From Shewanella benthica KT99 (GTDB lineage: Bacteria > Pseudomonadota > Gammaproteobacteria > Enterobacterales > Shewanellaceae), in the NCBI RefSeq assembly GCF_000172075.1, contig NZ_ABIC01000005.1, positions 1 through 64,000 on the forward strand: a DNA stretch of 64,000 nt, written 5' to 3'. A program made the translations under genes and the position numbers. This document shows positions 52,339 to 61,045 of the stretch, in pieces. The stretch's first letter is position 1. Each line of letters begins with the position of its first letter. Under the pieces are notes generated by a model. That model was not told the origin of the DNA, made no database searches, and was given only the letters and a program-made list of their open reading frames with translations.

Positions 52339-54495
52339 ATGAAGACATGGCTTCTCACCGTCGCTGTCGCCGCCACTTTTGGCGCACAGGCCGACGAAGG
52401 TATGTGGCAACCATACCAACTGCCCGCAATGGCTGATGAATTAAAGGCTAAGGGATTAGAGATTGATGTGGAATCTATCTCTAAATTAACCGAATTTCCA
52501 ATGAATGCCGTCATTAGCCTAGGCGGTTGTACGGCATCATTCGTCTCACCAAAGGGGCTGGTGGTCACTAACCATCATTGTGCCTATGGTTCGATTCAAT
52601 ATAACTCGACGCCGGAGAAGAACCTGCTTAAAGATGGCTTCCTGGCCAAGTCTTATGGAGAAGAGCTAGAGGCTACACCGGGTTCACGTATCTATGTGAC
52701 CGAAGCCGTGACAGATGTGACCGATAAGGTTAAGAAAGGCTTAGAGAACAAGCTTGGCAACGCCTACTATCAGGGCATTGAGCAGAGAGAAAAGTCATTA
52801 GTTGCCGACTGTGAGGCCGAGGATGGCTATCGTTGCCAGGTATACAGTTTCCATGGTGGTTTGGAATATTATCTGGTTAAGCAACTAGAGATCCGCGATG
52901 TGCGTCTGGTGTATAACCCAGCAGCCAGTGTAGGCAAGTATGGCGGCGATATCGATAACTGGATGTGGCCACGTCATACGGGGGATTTCTCTTTCTACCG
53001 TGGCTATGTGTCTAAAGACGGTAAGCCTGCGGATTTCAGCAAAGACAATGTCCCTTATGAGCCAAAAAGTTTCCTGAAGGTTTCGGCTAAAGGCGTGAGT
53101 GATGGCGATTTCGTTATGGTGGCAGGTTACCCTGGCCGCACTAACCGTTACCGCACGGCCAATGAAGTCGAGAATCAGTTCGAGTGGGCCTACCCTGAAG
53201 GTAAGATGTTGCGTGAGCGTTTCATCGAGATCATCAAGGAGACAGCACTCGAGGGCAGTGATGAGCGTATCAAGTATGAAAGCCTGATCGCCGGTCTGGC
53301 AAACTATGCTAAGAATTTCACCTCTATGATCGAATTTTATGGCAAGTCTCCCATGCTCGATGATCGTAAGGGTCGTGAGTCTGAACTGGCTAGCTGGATC
53401 AATAAAGATAGCAAGCGTAAGGCAAAATACGGTAAGACGCTGGCTGAGCTAGATAAGCTGATCGCCGAAGGTCAAGAGAATCAAGCTAGAGATATTATCT
53501 TAGGCTATATTCGCTACACCACTATGGTGCCAACGGCGCGTAAGTTGTATCGCTTAGCAAATGAGAAACAGCTGGATGACATGGCGCGTGAGCCTGGCTA
53601 TCAGCAACGTGACATGATCCGTTTCAAGTCGAGCATGGAGCGTATCGATCGTCGTTATGCAGCCAGTGTCGATAAGGCAATGTTGTTTGACATGCTTAAG
53701 CGCTACGCCGTACTACCGAGTAGTGAGCGTATCGCGGCTCTGGACAAGGTATTTGGCATCGGCAAGAAGCTCGATGAGAAGAAGCTGTCTAAGACTCTGG
53801 ATAAGATGTATGCCAAGACGACACTAGGCGACATGGATACGCGCCTGGCTTGGTTAGACAAGTCGGTTGCCGACTTTAACGCCTCGAACGATCCTTTCAT
53901 TCAGTTTGCCGTGGCCATGTATGACACAGACATGAAAACCGAGAAGAAGGATAAGGAGCTGGCGGGTAAGCTGATGAAGGTGCGCCCTCAGTATATGGAC
54001 GCCATTATCGCTTACAACACCGAGCTGGGTAAGCCGGTTTACGCCGATGCAAACTCAAGCCTGCGCGTGACCGTGGGCCATGTGAAAGGTTACTCACCTC
54101 AAGATGGTTTGAAGGCTGTGCCGTTTACGCGTCTGGAAGGTATTTTAGCGAAAGACACTGGCGCGAATCCATTCGGTGCGCCATCTAAGCAGCTGGAACT
54201 CATCAAGCAGAAGCAGTACGGTGATTTCTACATGAAGTCTATCGACTCTGTGCCGGTTAACTTCCTGTCGACGCTAGATACCACTGGTGGTAACTCAGGT
54301 TCACCGACCTTAAACGGTCGTGCCGAGCTTGTGGGCCTGTTATTCGATGGTGTTTACGAGAGTATTATCGGTGATTGGGGTTACGATCCTGAGACTAACC
54401 GTTCTATCCAGGTCGATAGTCGTTACATGCTCTGGGTGATGAAGTATCTGGATAATGCAGATAACTTGTTAGCCGAGATGGAGATCGTTTACTAA
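52339..54495 (+). CDS. S46 family dipeptidyl-peptidase (DPP7/DPP11 type)
   Basis: 718 residues with a signal peptide (MKTWLLTVAVAATFGAQA-DEG). Starts with the family GMWQPYQLP. Catalytic His in VVTNHHCAYGSIQ, Asp in KYGGDIDNWMWPRHTGDF, Ser in TTGGNSGSPTLNG. It releases dipeptides from the N-terminus of peptides in the periplasm. The position that is Arg in DPP11 (acidic P1) and Gly in DPP7 (hydrophobic P1) reads Gly here (LLFDGVYESI), which favours DPP7-like specificity. Single gene, terminator at 54586. Confidence 0.92.
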   Translation: MKTWLLTVAVAATFGAQADEGMWQPYQLPAMADELKAKGLEIDVESISKLTEFPMNAVISLGGCTASFVSPKGLVVTNHHCAYGSIQYNSTPEKNLLKDGFLAKSYGEELEATPGSRIYVTEAVTDVTDKVKKGLENKLGNAYYQGIEQREKSLVADCEAEDGYRCQVYSFHGGLEYYLVKQLEIRDVRLVYNPAASVGKYGGDIDNWMWPRHTGDFSFYRGYVSKDGKPADFSKDNVPYEPKSFLKVSAKGVSDGDFVMVAGYPGRTNRYRTANEVENQFEWAYPEGKMLRERFIEIIKETALEGSDERIKYESLIAGLANYAKNFTSMIEFYGKSPMLDDRKGRESELASWINKDSKRKAKYGKTLAELDKLIAEGQENQARDIILGYIRYTTMVPTARKLYRLANEKQLDDMAREPGYQQRDMIRFKSSMERIDRRYAASVDKAMLFDMLKRYAVLPSSERIAALDKVFGIGKKLDEKKLSKTLDKMYAKTTLGDMDTRLAWLDKSVADFNASNDPFIQFAVAMYDTDMKTEKKDKELAGKLMKVRPQYMDAIIAYNTELGKPVYADANSSLRVTVGHVKGYSPQDGLKAVPFTRLEGILAKDTGANPFGAPSKQLELIKQKQYGDFYMKSIDSVPVNFLSTLDTTGGNSGSPTLNGRAELVGLLFDGVYESIIGDWGYDPETNRSIQVDSRYMLWVMKYLDNADNLLAEMEIVY

Positions 54496-54585
54496 ATTAG
54501 TGAATAGCTACGAGTTCCTAGGTCCTAGGTCCTAGGAATTTGAACCTAGGTGCTCACTTCGAATCGAGAGTTAAATGTTGAAGTT

Positions 54586-54613
54586 AAGCGGTCACTTAGA
54601 TGACCGCTTTTTT
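54586..54613 (+). terminator. Terminator of the S46 peptidase gene
   Basis: AAGCGGTCA - cttaga - TGACCGCTTTTTTA. Just before it lies a short tcctagg repeat (54514-54535). Confidence 0.92.
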
Positions 54614-54705
54614 ATTTGTCAGATAACAAATTGAAAATATCTTTATGAGTTGGGTTCATTGGGCTGTTTTAGTACTTGGTAGTATTCTGCATACCAATAT
54701 TGCAT

Positions 54706-55179
54706 TGTTATCTAACGCCTGTCCGGCGAGGAATGTGCGCTCTTACTTTGAGAAGGTTCTGTGACATGGTGAATATGGCATAGGCATGTGCTTATGAACG
54801 AGAGGCATGGATGCCGAACTGGCCTTTAGATAGGATATCATTCAAGCACATCTGACCTCCAAGGATGGAGGCAATGCTAAATTTTGTATGGAACAAAATT
54901 GGCCCTGTGGGCTCTACGACATCAAACAACTTCCATGTTTAAGAGCCAGTTCGACATCCCTATCTCTCGCTCGGATAGTTTCACGCTGTGAAACCTCGCC
55001 CTGATGTCGAAGGTCACAGCCGCGTTTACACCTGAGTGTTTATCTCTTCGATTTTAGTTTTTTGGCTAATAACTCACTTTGAACAAAAACGTTTTAGATC
55101 ATTGAGTCGAATAAGCCTGACATTGATTAGAAAAAGTATCTTAGTATATTCGCAATCCCTAATTCGCTTCAACCCCTTT
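54706..55179. repeat. Non-coding repeat DNA, inverted relative at 59926
   Basis: Starts cattgttatctaacgc, then gcgctcttactttgagaaggttctg (54738-54762); both words occur in reverse complement at 60082 and 59926-59950. The rest (54763-55179) has no gene; parts look like inverted gacatc-containing fragments. This is part of a dispersed intergenic repeat family. Confidence 0.5.
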
Positions 55180-55297
55180 ATCCAGGCGTTCTAAATTAAC
55201 CGCCCTCGGCAACAAGTTCCTGAGTCCATTCAGTCGTGTGCGGAGCCGCATGCAGGGAGGTGTGGGGCTGGAGGCTAGATACCTCCAGCTACCCGAT
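55180..55297 (+). other. 3' end of a group II intron (fragment)
   Basis: About 118 bases closely similar to the 3' end of the intron at 55964-58123: aggcgttctaaattaaccgccctcggc, the domain-V-like gtgtgcggagccgcatgcaggg...gtggggct, and the domain-VI-like hairpin ggaggctagatacctcc, ending tacccgat. The 5' part is missing. It ends right at the stop codon of the toxin gene, at the same target position (before tta) as the other copy. Confidence 0.7.
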
Positions 55298-55560
55298 TAG
55301 TTGCTCTTATAAACATGTGATCTGTGGGCTACTTTAACGACATTCACAACAAGAAGACCATCTTTTATCTCATATATTATGCGATATAAACCTTGTCGAA
55401 CTCTATAGCTTTCTTTGGCTGATAACTTTATACAGCCTTCACCGCGCGGATTCTCAGATAAAGAATCAATTTTACTTAAAATCTTTTGTATATCGCTTTT
55501 CGGTATAACTCGTAAATCATTAGCTACAGACTTTTTAAAAGTGATTTTATATTTTGCCAT
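55297..55560 (-). CDS. RelE/ParE-family toxin
   Basis: 87 residues. ITFKKSVANDLRVIPKSDIQKILSKIDSLSENPRG then KLSAKESYRVRQGLYRIIYEI and VVKVAHRSHVYK are the standard RelE/ParE pattern (conserved Arg in YRVRQG, YRIIYEI, HR near the end). RelE-like members cut mRNA on the ribosome, ParE-like members poison gyrase; the sequence alone does not decide. It overlaps the antitoxin gene by 14 bases. Its stop codon touches the intron fragment. Confidence 0.88.
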   Translation of the reverse strand: MAKYKITFKKSVANDLRVIPKSDIQKILSKIDSLSENPRGEGCIKLSAKESYRVRQGLYRIIYEIKDGLLVVNVVKVAHRSHVYKSN

Positions 55561-55780
55561 GTGACTTCAAATCGTTTAGCAAATCTTCATAAGATATCTC
55601 TGGCTCGTTGGCTCTTTCTGATACCGCAGCCAAATCTTCTTGGTCTTCACGCATTAATAATCGAACAGCTTCATCGATTAGCTCAGAAACTGATAGGTGC
55701 GCAGACGCTGCGCGCATTTTTAAAGCTTGATGTATGTCAGGTTCAAAATATACAGTCGAACGTTTAGATAAGTTACTCAT
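55547..55780 (-). CDS. Ribbon-helix-helix antitoxin
   Basis: 77 residues. The N-terminal RHH fold (RSTVYFEPDIHQALKMRAASAHLSVSELIDEAVRLLM) binds DNA; the acidic C-terminus (EDLAAVSERANEPEISYEDLLNDL) should wrap the toxin. First gene of the pair, as usual, overlapping the toxin by 14 bases. Autoregulation through the dyad at 55810 is expected. Confidence 0.88.
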   Translation of the reverse strand: MSNLSKRSTVYFEPDIHQALKMRAASAHLSVSELIDEAVRLLMREDQEDLAAVSERANEPEISYEDLLNDLKSHGKI

Positions 55781-55809
55781 GGTAATAGCCCCATTGATTC
55801 AATAACAAC

Positions 55810-55832
55810 ATTATAGCACTATAACGTTATGA
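55810..55832 (-). promoter_or_regulatory. Promoter -10 and operator-like dyad of the toxin-antitoxin pair
   Basis: Plus strand attatagcactataacgttat: the inverted pair ttatag/ctataa overlaps a TATAAT -10 on the minus strand (55815-55810), 30 bases before the antitoxin start. Overlap of dyad and promoter fits autorepression by an RHH antitoxin. Confidence 0.5.
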
Positions 55833-55858
55833 TGTCACAGAGCACCGAGGAGCAAACT

Positions 55859-55963
55859 AACGCCGCATTAAGCGGACTAAAATAGTGGGTTATATGTGCA
55901 GCGAAGCGAAGTTAAACCTAACCTACTGTTTTAGTTTAGTTTAGTTTAGTTTAAACGCCTTGC
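55859..55963 (-). other. attC-like integron recombination site (main part), split by a group II intron
   Basis: Read on the minus strand across the intron, ...CTATAACGTGCATATAA (58137-58124) joins AAGGCGTTTAAACTAAA...AGTCCGCTTAATGCGGCGTTAG (55963-55858). The outer arms resemble the ends of Vibrio-type attC (TAACAA.CGCC ... CCGCTTA..GCGGCGTTA). Inside, CTAAAACAGTAGGTT pairs with AACCCACTATTTTAG (two mismatches) as the long central stem. It lies between the DUF262 gene and the toxin-antitoxin pair, where a cassette junction belongs. Confidence 0.6.
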
Positions 55964-56220
55964 GTGCGCCCGGCATGGGCATGAACTAATGAGGTGAGAG
56001 TCCTCTGTAAGAAGGTCACCGTTCAATAACATGCTGTTATTAAACGTTAACTACTAGCGAATGGCAAGGGCTTATCCGTGAGGGTTGGTCTGAAGGAAGC
56101 CGCTAGCCTTCCTACTCATTGAGAGTGCGATCTGATGAACAAGAACATCATATGAGGCGTTAAAGGTGAGTTGGCATAGCCAACGCTTACCAAGGATGTG
56201 TCGACTTAGACCATTGGATC

Positions 56221-57783
56221 GTAACCGTTCACCAGCCCCTTATTGACACGATCAATTGATGATCAATAAGGTTTGGTCATATCGCTATTGAACGATCTCT
56301 TTGCCGTGTCAAAATAGCTTCATGAAAAAGAAAAAACAATTCGCAACAGAGCCGCCTACGGTTGCTGAACTCGGTGAAAAAAAAGCAAACTTACTCATTC
56401 AAGAACTGTGGGAAAAGTTACGTGAATATGAAGACCGCCTAGCATTGAGCTCTAGAAACTCATCCAAATCACCATCCTCTGACTCCCCTGCGGATAAGGC
56501 TGAGCGAAAAAAGCTCAAACGCCTCGTAGTGGAAATAAGGTTGGCGCTCAACCTGGACATACGGGGCATAAAAGACCATTAGCGGAACTCAGCGCAACCG
56601 ATGAGCAAGTCGCTTGCTTACCCGATTCATGTTGTTCTGATTGTGGTGGCGAGGTCATTGCCAACCCGACTCCAAGCTATCGTCATCAGGTATTTGAATT
56701 ACCTAAACCTGCACTTGATATAACTGAATACCAGTTATTTCACGGGCGTTGTCAGCAGTGCAACACCGTGAGCAAAGGAGCCTTGCCTGAAGAGGCTCCC
56801 GATGGTCAGATGGGGCCACGATTGCTCAGTTACGTGGCTGTGCTCAGTGGCTTGTATCACCTGAGCGTACGTAAAATTCAACGTTTACTGCAAGACCAAT
56901 ACGGGACTCATTTCTCTATCGGTCTGATTTCTGAAGCGCAAGGGCGAGTCAGTAGTATGCTGACGCCGACACACCAAGCTCTGCATCAACACATAAAAAA
57001 AGCGTCATTAGTGCATGTTGACGAGACGACGCACAATCGTAATGGTGAAGAGCATACCCGCTGGGTCTGGTTGTTATCGAGTGAGGATGCCGTATTCCAA
57101 CAGGTGAAATATTTTCGTAATAAGGATGCAGCCAAATCGATATTAGGCGAGCATACCCAAGCGATTGTCGTGAGTGACCAATGTCCCAGCTACAACTGGA
57201 TTGAGCCCGAACGGCATCAATTTTGCCTTGCCCATGTGCAGCGTAATTTACAACAAATGGCCGATTATTCAGGTAAGGGGCTTACCGCGAGTATCGGCAA
57301 TCGACTGGTATTGCTATTCAAGTCCGTATTTCGCACTCAACATAGATATGAAGCCGGTGACGTTGACGAAATAATGTGGCGTCGGCGAATGCAACGACTA
57401 AGGCGCAATATTAAGCGCTGGCTTGAGTGCGGGGAAAATGTGCCCGCTTCACGCTACTCAGGCCGATGCCGGCATATTCTCAAATATGAGCAAGGTTTAT
57501 GGGTTTTTCTCAATCACCCAGGGACACCTTTGACCAATAACGAAGCCGAGCGTTGTTTGCGTGGCAGCGTGATCATGCGCAAGATCTGCTATGGCACCAG
57601 TTCAGATAGGGGTGAGAAGTTTCGATCTCGGATCCTCTCAGTCGTTGAAACGTGCAAGAAGCGCAAGTTATCCCCGATAACAGTGATCAGCACTATCATT
57701 GCGGGCGTGGTGGGTAAATGCGACTACCCAGACGTATTTGGACTAACCTCAGCTTAGTCAATCCCCCTCTGGTGAATGCTTAC
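56221..57783 (+). mobile_element. IS66-family element (ISBst12-like, tnpC only), 1563 bp, copy 1
   Basis: Left end gtaaccgttcaccag and right end (inverted) gtaagcattcaccag match in 13 of 15 positions. The octamer ATTGGATC is present on both sides (56213-56220 and 57784-57791), a perfect target duplication, so the ends are certain. Only one transposase gene, without tnpA/tnpB, as in the ISBst12 subgroup. Confidence 0.95.
56322..57757 (+). CDS. IS66-type transposase read through a -1 frameshift
   Basis: Part 1 (56322-56582) gives MKKKKQFATEPP...SSDSPADKAERKK and then leaves the family. Part 2, in the -1 frame and open from the slip site to 57757, gives AQTPRSGNKVGAQPGHTGHKRPLAEL, the zinc ribbon CCSDCGG...CQQC and the DDE core: VHVDETTHN (Asp), VVSDQCPSY (Asp), LTNNEAERCLRG (Glu). 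The frames meet at cgA AAA AAG (near 56505-56513), the classical A_AAA_AAG slippery heptamer in the right phase. The same arrangement occurs in the diverged copy at 63518, which favours programmed frameshifting over decay. Confidence 0.75.
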
Positions 57784-58133
57784 ATTGGATCCGTCGTCGC
57801 GTGCGTATGTGACTTTCCAGTTATAGGGAATGGCGTCAGTGGCGAAGCTCGACTCTGGTTAAAATCTTTGACCAGAGATACTGCAAGCACTGAGTAATGC
57901 AAAGCTCGAAGTAAGAGTTAAGAAAGCGGGTTTATGTTCACTAAGAGATGGATGGATGGATTGTAATTCACTCTCGAAACAAAGAAGCTAACCAGAAAGT
58001 CTAGGTTAGGCGCTCTAAATGAACCGCCCTCGGCAACAAACCTCCTGAATTCATTCAGTCGTGTGCGGAGCCGCATGCAGGGTGGTGTGGGGGCTGGAGG
58101 CTAGATACCTCCGGCTACCCGATTATATGCACG
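57784..58133. other. Second half of the split intron, no gene
   Basis: 57784-58123 continues the intron after the IS target duplication; 58124-58137 is the distal end of the attC-like site and the end of the DUF262 gene. No frame of interest. Confidence 0.7.
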
Positions 58134-58868
58134 TTATAGGCAATATTCTATTAGTGCATTTCTACGCTTCTTTCGCTGCCCTTTACCTTTAGTAGCATTC
58201 ATCATACTAGACTTATAAATCGAAAATGAATCATCTTCTTCAAAATCTGAATCCATATATCCTTGGTAAAAATCATGAAGGTTATTTTTAACTTTTTTAG
58301 TTTTTATTTTTTTAGCGACACAATAATATGAAAAAGCCCATAAGCCATATAAATGACTTACACCTGAAACATTATAATCTGAAAAATTCACTTTCATAGC
58401 CGTAAAGAAGCTAGAAACATTGTTCATCTGTAATTCAAGATCAGCCCAATCAATTTCAGCACTATTAGCATATTTTGCATACAGCTCATCTAAAACTTTT
58501 GGTGATGAAGCTAACTCCCCACCCTCTATAATAAGAAAAATGAACTCTGAAAATAGTTCAATATCTTCCATTCTATTTTTATTTGTAATTAGTAATTCAT
58601 TTTTCCAAAACTCCATTTGCGAGAATTTATAAGCTAGATCCACAAGCTTTGAATCATAAAATTTGGCATTCCTTAGCTCTTGTCCATTTAATTTCTCACC
58701 ACTTCGATTCAAGCGATCAAATATTTTCTCTACAGTCTTGTTATCCTTTGTGTAAACATATTCAACGGGTATAGGATATCCCCAAAAATCACTTAAAACT
58801 TCCTCAAATTCATCTTTCTCTAAATCTGACATTTTCAAACCTGCTAACTCTGGAGAGTGTAAAACATC
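58134..58868 (-). pseudogene. DUF262 (GmrS-like) gene, 3' part, beheaded by an IS
   Basis: The frame 58838-58134 (234 codons) and its open extension to the IS border show the second half of a DUF262 domain: IPVEYVYTKDNKTVEKIFDRLNRSGEKLNGQELRNAKFYD, then a helical C-terminal part. The diagnostic N-terminal part (the DGQQR motif region used for NTP hydrolysis) is missing; IS sequence starts at 58869. DUF262 proteins are common in type IV restriction and other phage-defence loci. The upstream half is not found beyond the IS. The 3' end runs straight into the attC-like site, as in a gene cassette. Confidence 0.75.
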
Positions 58869-59723
58869 GGCGCTGTTGTAGCGAAATGTTGTCTACCCTT
58901 ATCATTGAGCGTAATTGATTGAGGTTAAAGAAAATGAAAACAAAATTATTTGTGAGTAAGCTTAACCAGATAACAAAAACATTTTTATCGATGACACCGG
59001 CTCAAAGAGAAGTCGTTCACCAGTCAATTCAGGCATTAAACGCTAAAATCCCCACCGATGAGCTCATTCAACCACTTTTCGATGCGTTATCCCAGTGCCC
59101 ACATTGCCACTCTCCTCAGTTCAAAAAATGGGGGAAGGCTGGAGCAATACAAAGATACCGATGTAATACCTGTTACAAGACCTTCAATAACAAGACTAAG
59201 ACACCGTTAGCTAGGCTACATAAATGCCACCTTTGGGCTGACTATACTCGCTGTATGCAGCTCAAGTTAACACTGAGAGAGGCGGCGATATTGATAAACG
59301 AACTAAAGAAGGCCAGATCGCTATCCTATTATCCATAGATCGCAGTAAACACATGATCACCCCTATTTTATCTGCTGATACGACTGCAGAAATAGCGGCT
59401 AATTTGTCTAAAAACATTGCAGCAGATTCGGTACTTTGCAGTGATGGCTCTTGGGCATATGTAGCGATAGCAAAGCAAAAGAACTGCGATCATAAGCGAT
59501 TGATAAATAATAAAGTAAGAGTGATAGATAAGATTTACCATATCCAGACTGTAAATGGTGCAATCGCTCACTTTAAGAGTTGGGTTAATGGGCAAATGAA
59601 GGGGGTTGCCACAAAGTATTTGTCACATTATCTGGCTTGGTTTAAGGAAAGTAACGCAAAACTAGATAATCTGCAGATATTGAAAGCCGCGTATGGGGGA
59701 CAACAATATTATGGAACATAGCC
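58869..59723 (+). mobile_element. Internally deleted IS1595-family element, copy 2 (855 bp)
   Basis: Identical to 8967-9821. Flanking octamers aaaacatc and atatatat do not match, so again there is no target duplication. It removes the 5' part of the DUF262 gene. Confidence 0.8.
58919..59721 (+). pseudogene. IS1595-family transposase with central deletion, copy 2
   Basis: Same sequence as in copy 1: zinc-ribbon part ending at 59338, then the C-terminal catalytic part in another frame to 59721, with the first catalytic Asp region deleted. Not functional alone. Confidence 0.8.
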
Positions 59724-60149
59724 ATATATATACAGCTAAATGGGTGTTGTTATCGAACAAAGGGGTCGTAGCGAATTAGGTAGTTCTCATGATTTAAAAT
59801 TGTTTACGGGCAAGGTTAAATAAATAACCTTCTTTTGAAGAACTCAGTGTAGATGCGGCTGCGAACTTCCAAAAAAGGGACTTTTTGGCAGAGCCTACAG
59901 GGATTGTACTAGCGGCGATTCGCAGAACCTTCTCAAAGTAAGAGTGCACATAAGGTCGTTCACTCACATCTGACCCATAGGGATATGGGAAATGTCTTGG
60001 GATGTAGGGAACATCTCTGACCATGTGAGCACGACATTTGTGCATTCATGCACAGCACCCGCTGCAAGCGATAGATAACAATGAAGGTAAAATTAATAAA
60101 TATATTTCCCAATAACCAAGTCGCCAAATGAACCTAAATAAAAATGTAA
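59724..60149. repeat. Non-coding repeat region, inverted relative of 54706
   Basis: 426 bases without a credible gene. 59926-60082 contains the reverse complement of words found at 54706-54762 (cagaaccttctcaaagtaagagtgc and gcgatagataacaatg), with about 90 unrelated bases between. An 83-codon minus-strand frame here (59794-60045) overlaps the repeat and is not taken as a gene. Confidence 0.5.
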
Positions 60150-60902
60150 CTAACCTTCATTCGAAGGTCGACAGCTCTCTAAGAGAAGCGCCAGCTCATT
60201 GGTAGTCAACTCCCTCATCTCTCCCTCTTCTAGCTCACCTAGCTTAAGGGTCTGTATCTGTACCCGTTTAAGATCTATCACCTTATAGCCTAATGCCTGA
60301 CTCATGCGGCGGATCTGTCGGTTAAGCCCTTGGGTGAGTATGATCTCAAACTTGTCATCATCGAGACGGGTCATCTGACAGGGGAGGGTAGTGACATCCC
60401 GGTAGCTGACGCCCTGGGCCATACTGATTAAGAAACTGTCATCGAAATTGCGATCAACTAGCACATGATAAGTCTTGCTATGGCCGAAATCCGGGTGCAT
60501 TAACTTCTGCGTCAATTCACCATCGTTGGTTAATAGCAGCTGACCCCGGGAGTCCTTGTCTAAGCGGCCCACAGGGTAGAGCCTGGGGCTGGCTGGCAGC
60601 AAATGTAATAGAGAACTGGGGTCGTGGGGCAAGAGGCGGCAGTCTGTGCCGACAGACTTATTGAGCATCCAGTACTGTTTAGACTCGATTCCCTGAATAA
60701 GCACACCATCGAATTTGAGTATCTCTTGGCTGATAAAGCCTGAATCGCTGTCGGTTAAGCTGATGGTATCTATATGGTTGGCGAGGCGTCCATCTAGGGT
60801 TATTTGACCGTCTCTGATATAGCGAGTCGCGGCCCTGCGGGAGCAGAGCCCAGTCATGGCAAGGTATTTAGCCAGACGAATACTAGGGTTATCTTGTGTC
60901 AT
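60150..60902 (-). CDS. rluF: RluF-type rRNA pseudouridine synthase
   Basis: 250 residues. N-terminal S4 domain (IRLAKYLAMTGLCSRRAATRYIRDGQITLDG), then the RsuA/RluB/E/F catalytic core with LYPVGRLDKDSRGQLLLTNDG (catalytic Asp in RLDKDS) and GLNRQIRRMSQALGYKV. RluF modifies U2604 of 23S rRNA; RluB-like specificity cannot be fully excluded. ATG 60902. Single gene. Confidence 0.85.
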   Translation of the reverse strand: MTQDNPSIRLAKYLAMTGLCSRRAATRYIRDGQITLDGRLANHIDTISLTDSDSGFISQEILKFDGVLIQGIESKQYWMLNKSVGTDCRLLPHDPSSLLHLLPASPRLYPVGRLDKDSRGQLLLTNDGELTQKLMHPDFGHSKTYHVLVDRNFDDSFLISMAQGVSYRDVTTLPCQMTRLDDDKFEIILTQGLNRQIRRMSQALGYKVIDLKRVQIQTLKLGELEEGEMRELTTNELALLLESCRPSNEG

Positions 60903-60976
60903 TGTTCAGCGTCGTGAGGGTATAAATATAGTTTAGCCGCAAGGTTAGCATCTAAACCCGTTTAACTGCCACTATG

Positions 60977-61045
60977 TTTAAAGAAGGGCTGCCAGCCAGG
61001 TTTAAAGAAGAGCAGTGAGGCAGGTTTAAAGAAGGGCTACCAGTC
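60977..61045. repeat. Three short tandem repeats (about 29 bp) after the DUF998-like gene
   Basis: The word gtttaaagaag(g/a)gc recurs three times at about 29-base spacing. The last unit overlaps the stop region of the DUF998-like gene. Confidence 0.8.

Larger units (their letters stand above)
55964..58123 (+). other. ORF-less group II intron, interrupted by an IS66-type element
   Basis: 5' end GTGCGCCCGGCATGGGC with gaggtgagagtcctct and ctgaaggaagccgctagc, all typical of bacterial group II domain I. 3' end: domain-V-like gtgcggagccgcatgcaggg...gtgtgggggct, domain-VI-like ggaggctagatacctcc, terminal tacccgat. Without the IS (1563 bases plus 8-base duplication) the intron is about 590 bases and has no reverse transcriptase gene. 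Splicing would therefore need a maturase from elsewhere, and the IS insertion has probably ended it. The exact 5' boundary is uncertain by one or two bases. Confidence 0.75.

Noticed and set aside
54706..55179. Structured RNA gene
   Set aside because: Short inverted parts exist but no known RNA family pattern could be recognised by eye.
56221..57783. Simple loss-of-function frameshift in the IS66 transposase
   Set aside because: Not fully excluded, but the same break at a perfect slippery heptamer in two diverged copies makes programmed frameshifting more likely.
59794..60045. 83-codon minus-strand frame
   Set aside because: Overlaps the dispersed repeat whose relative lies at 54706; such frames come with the repeat copies.
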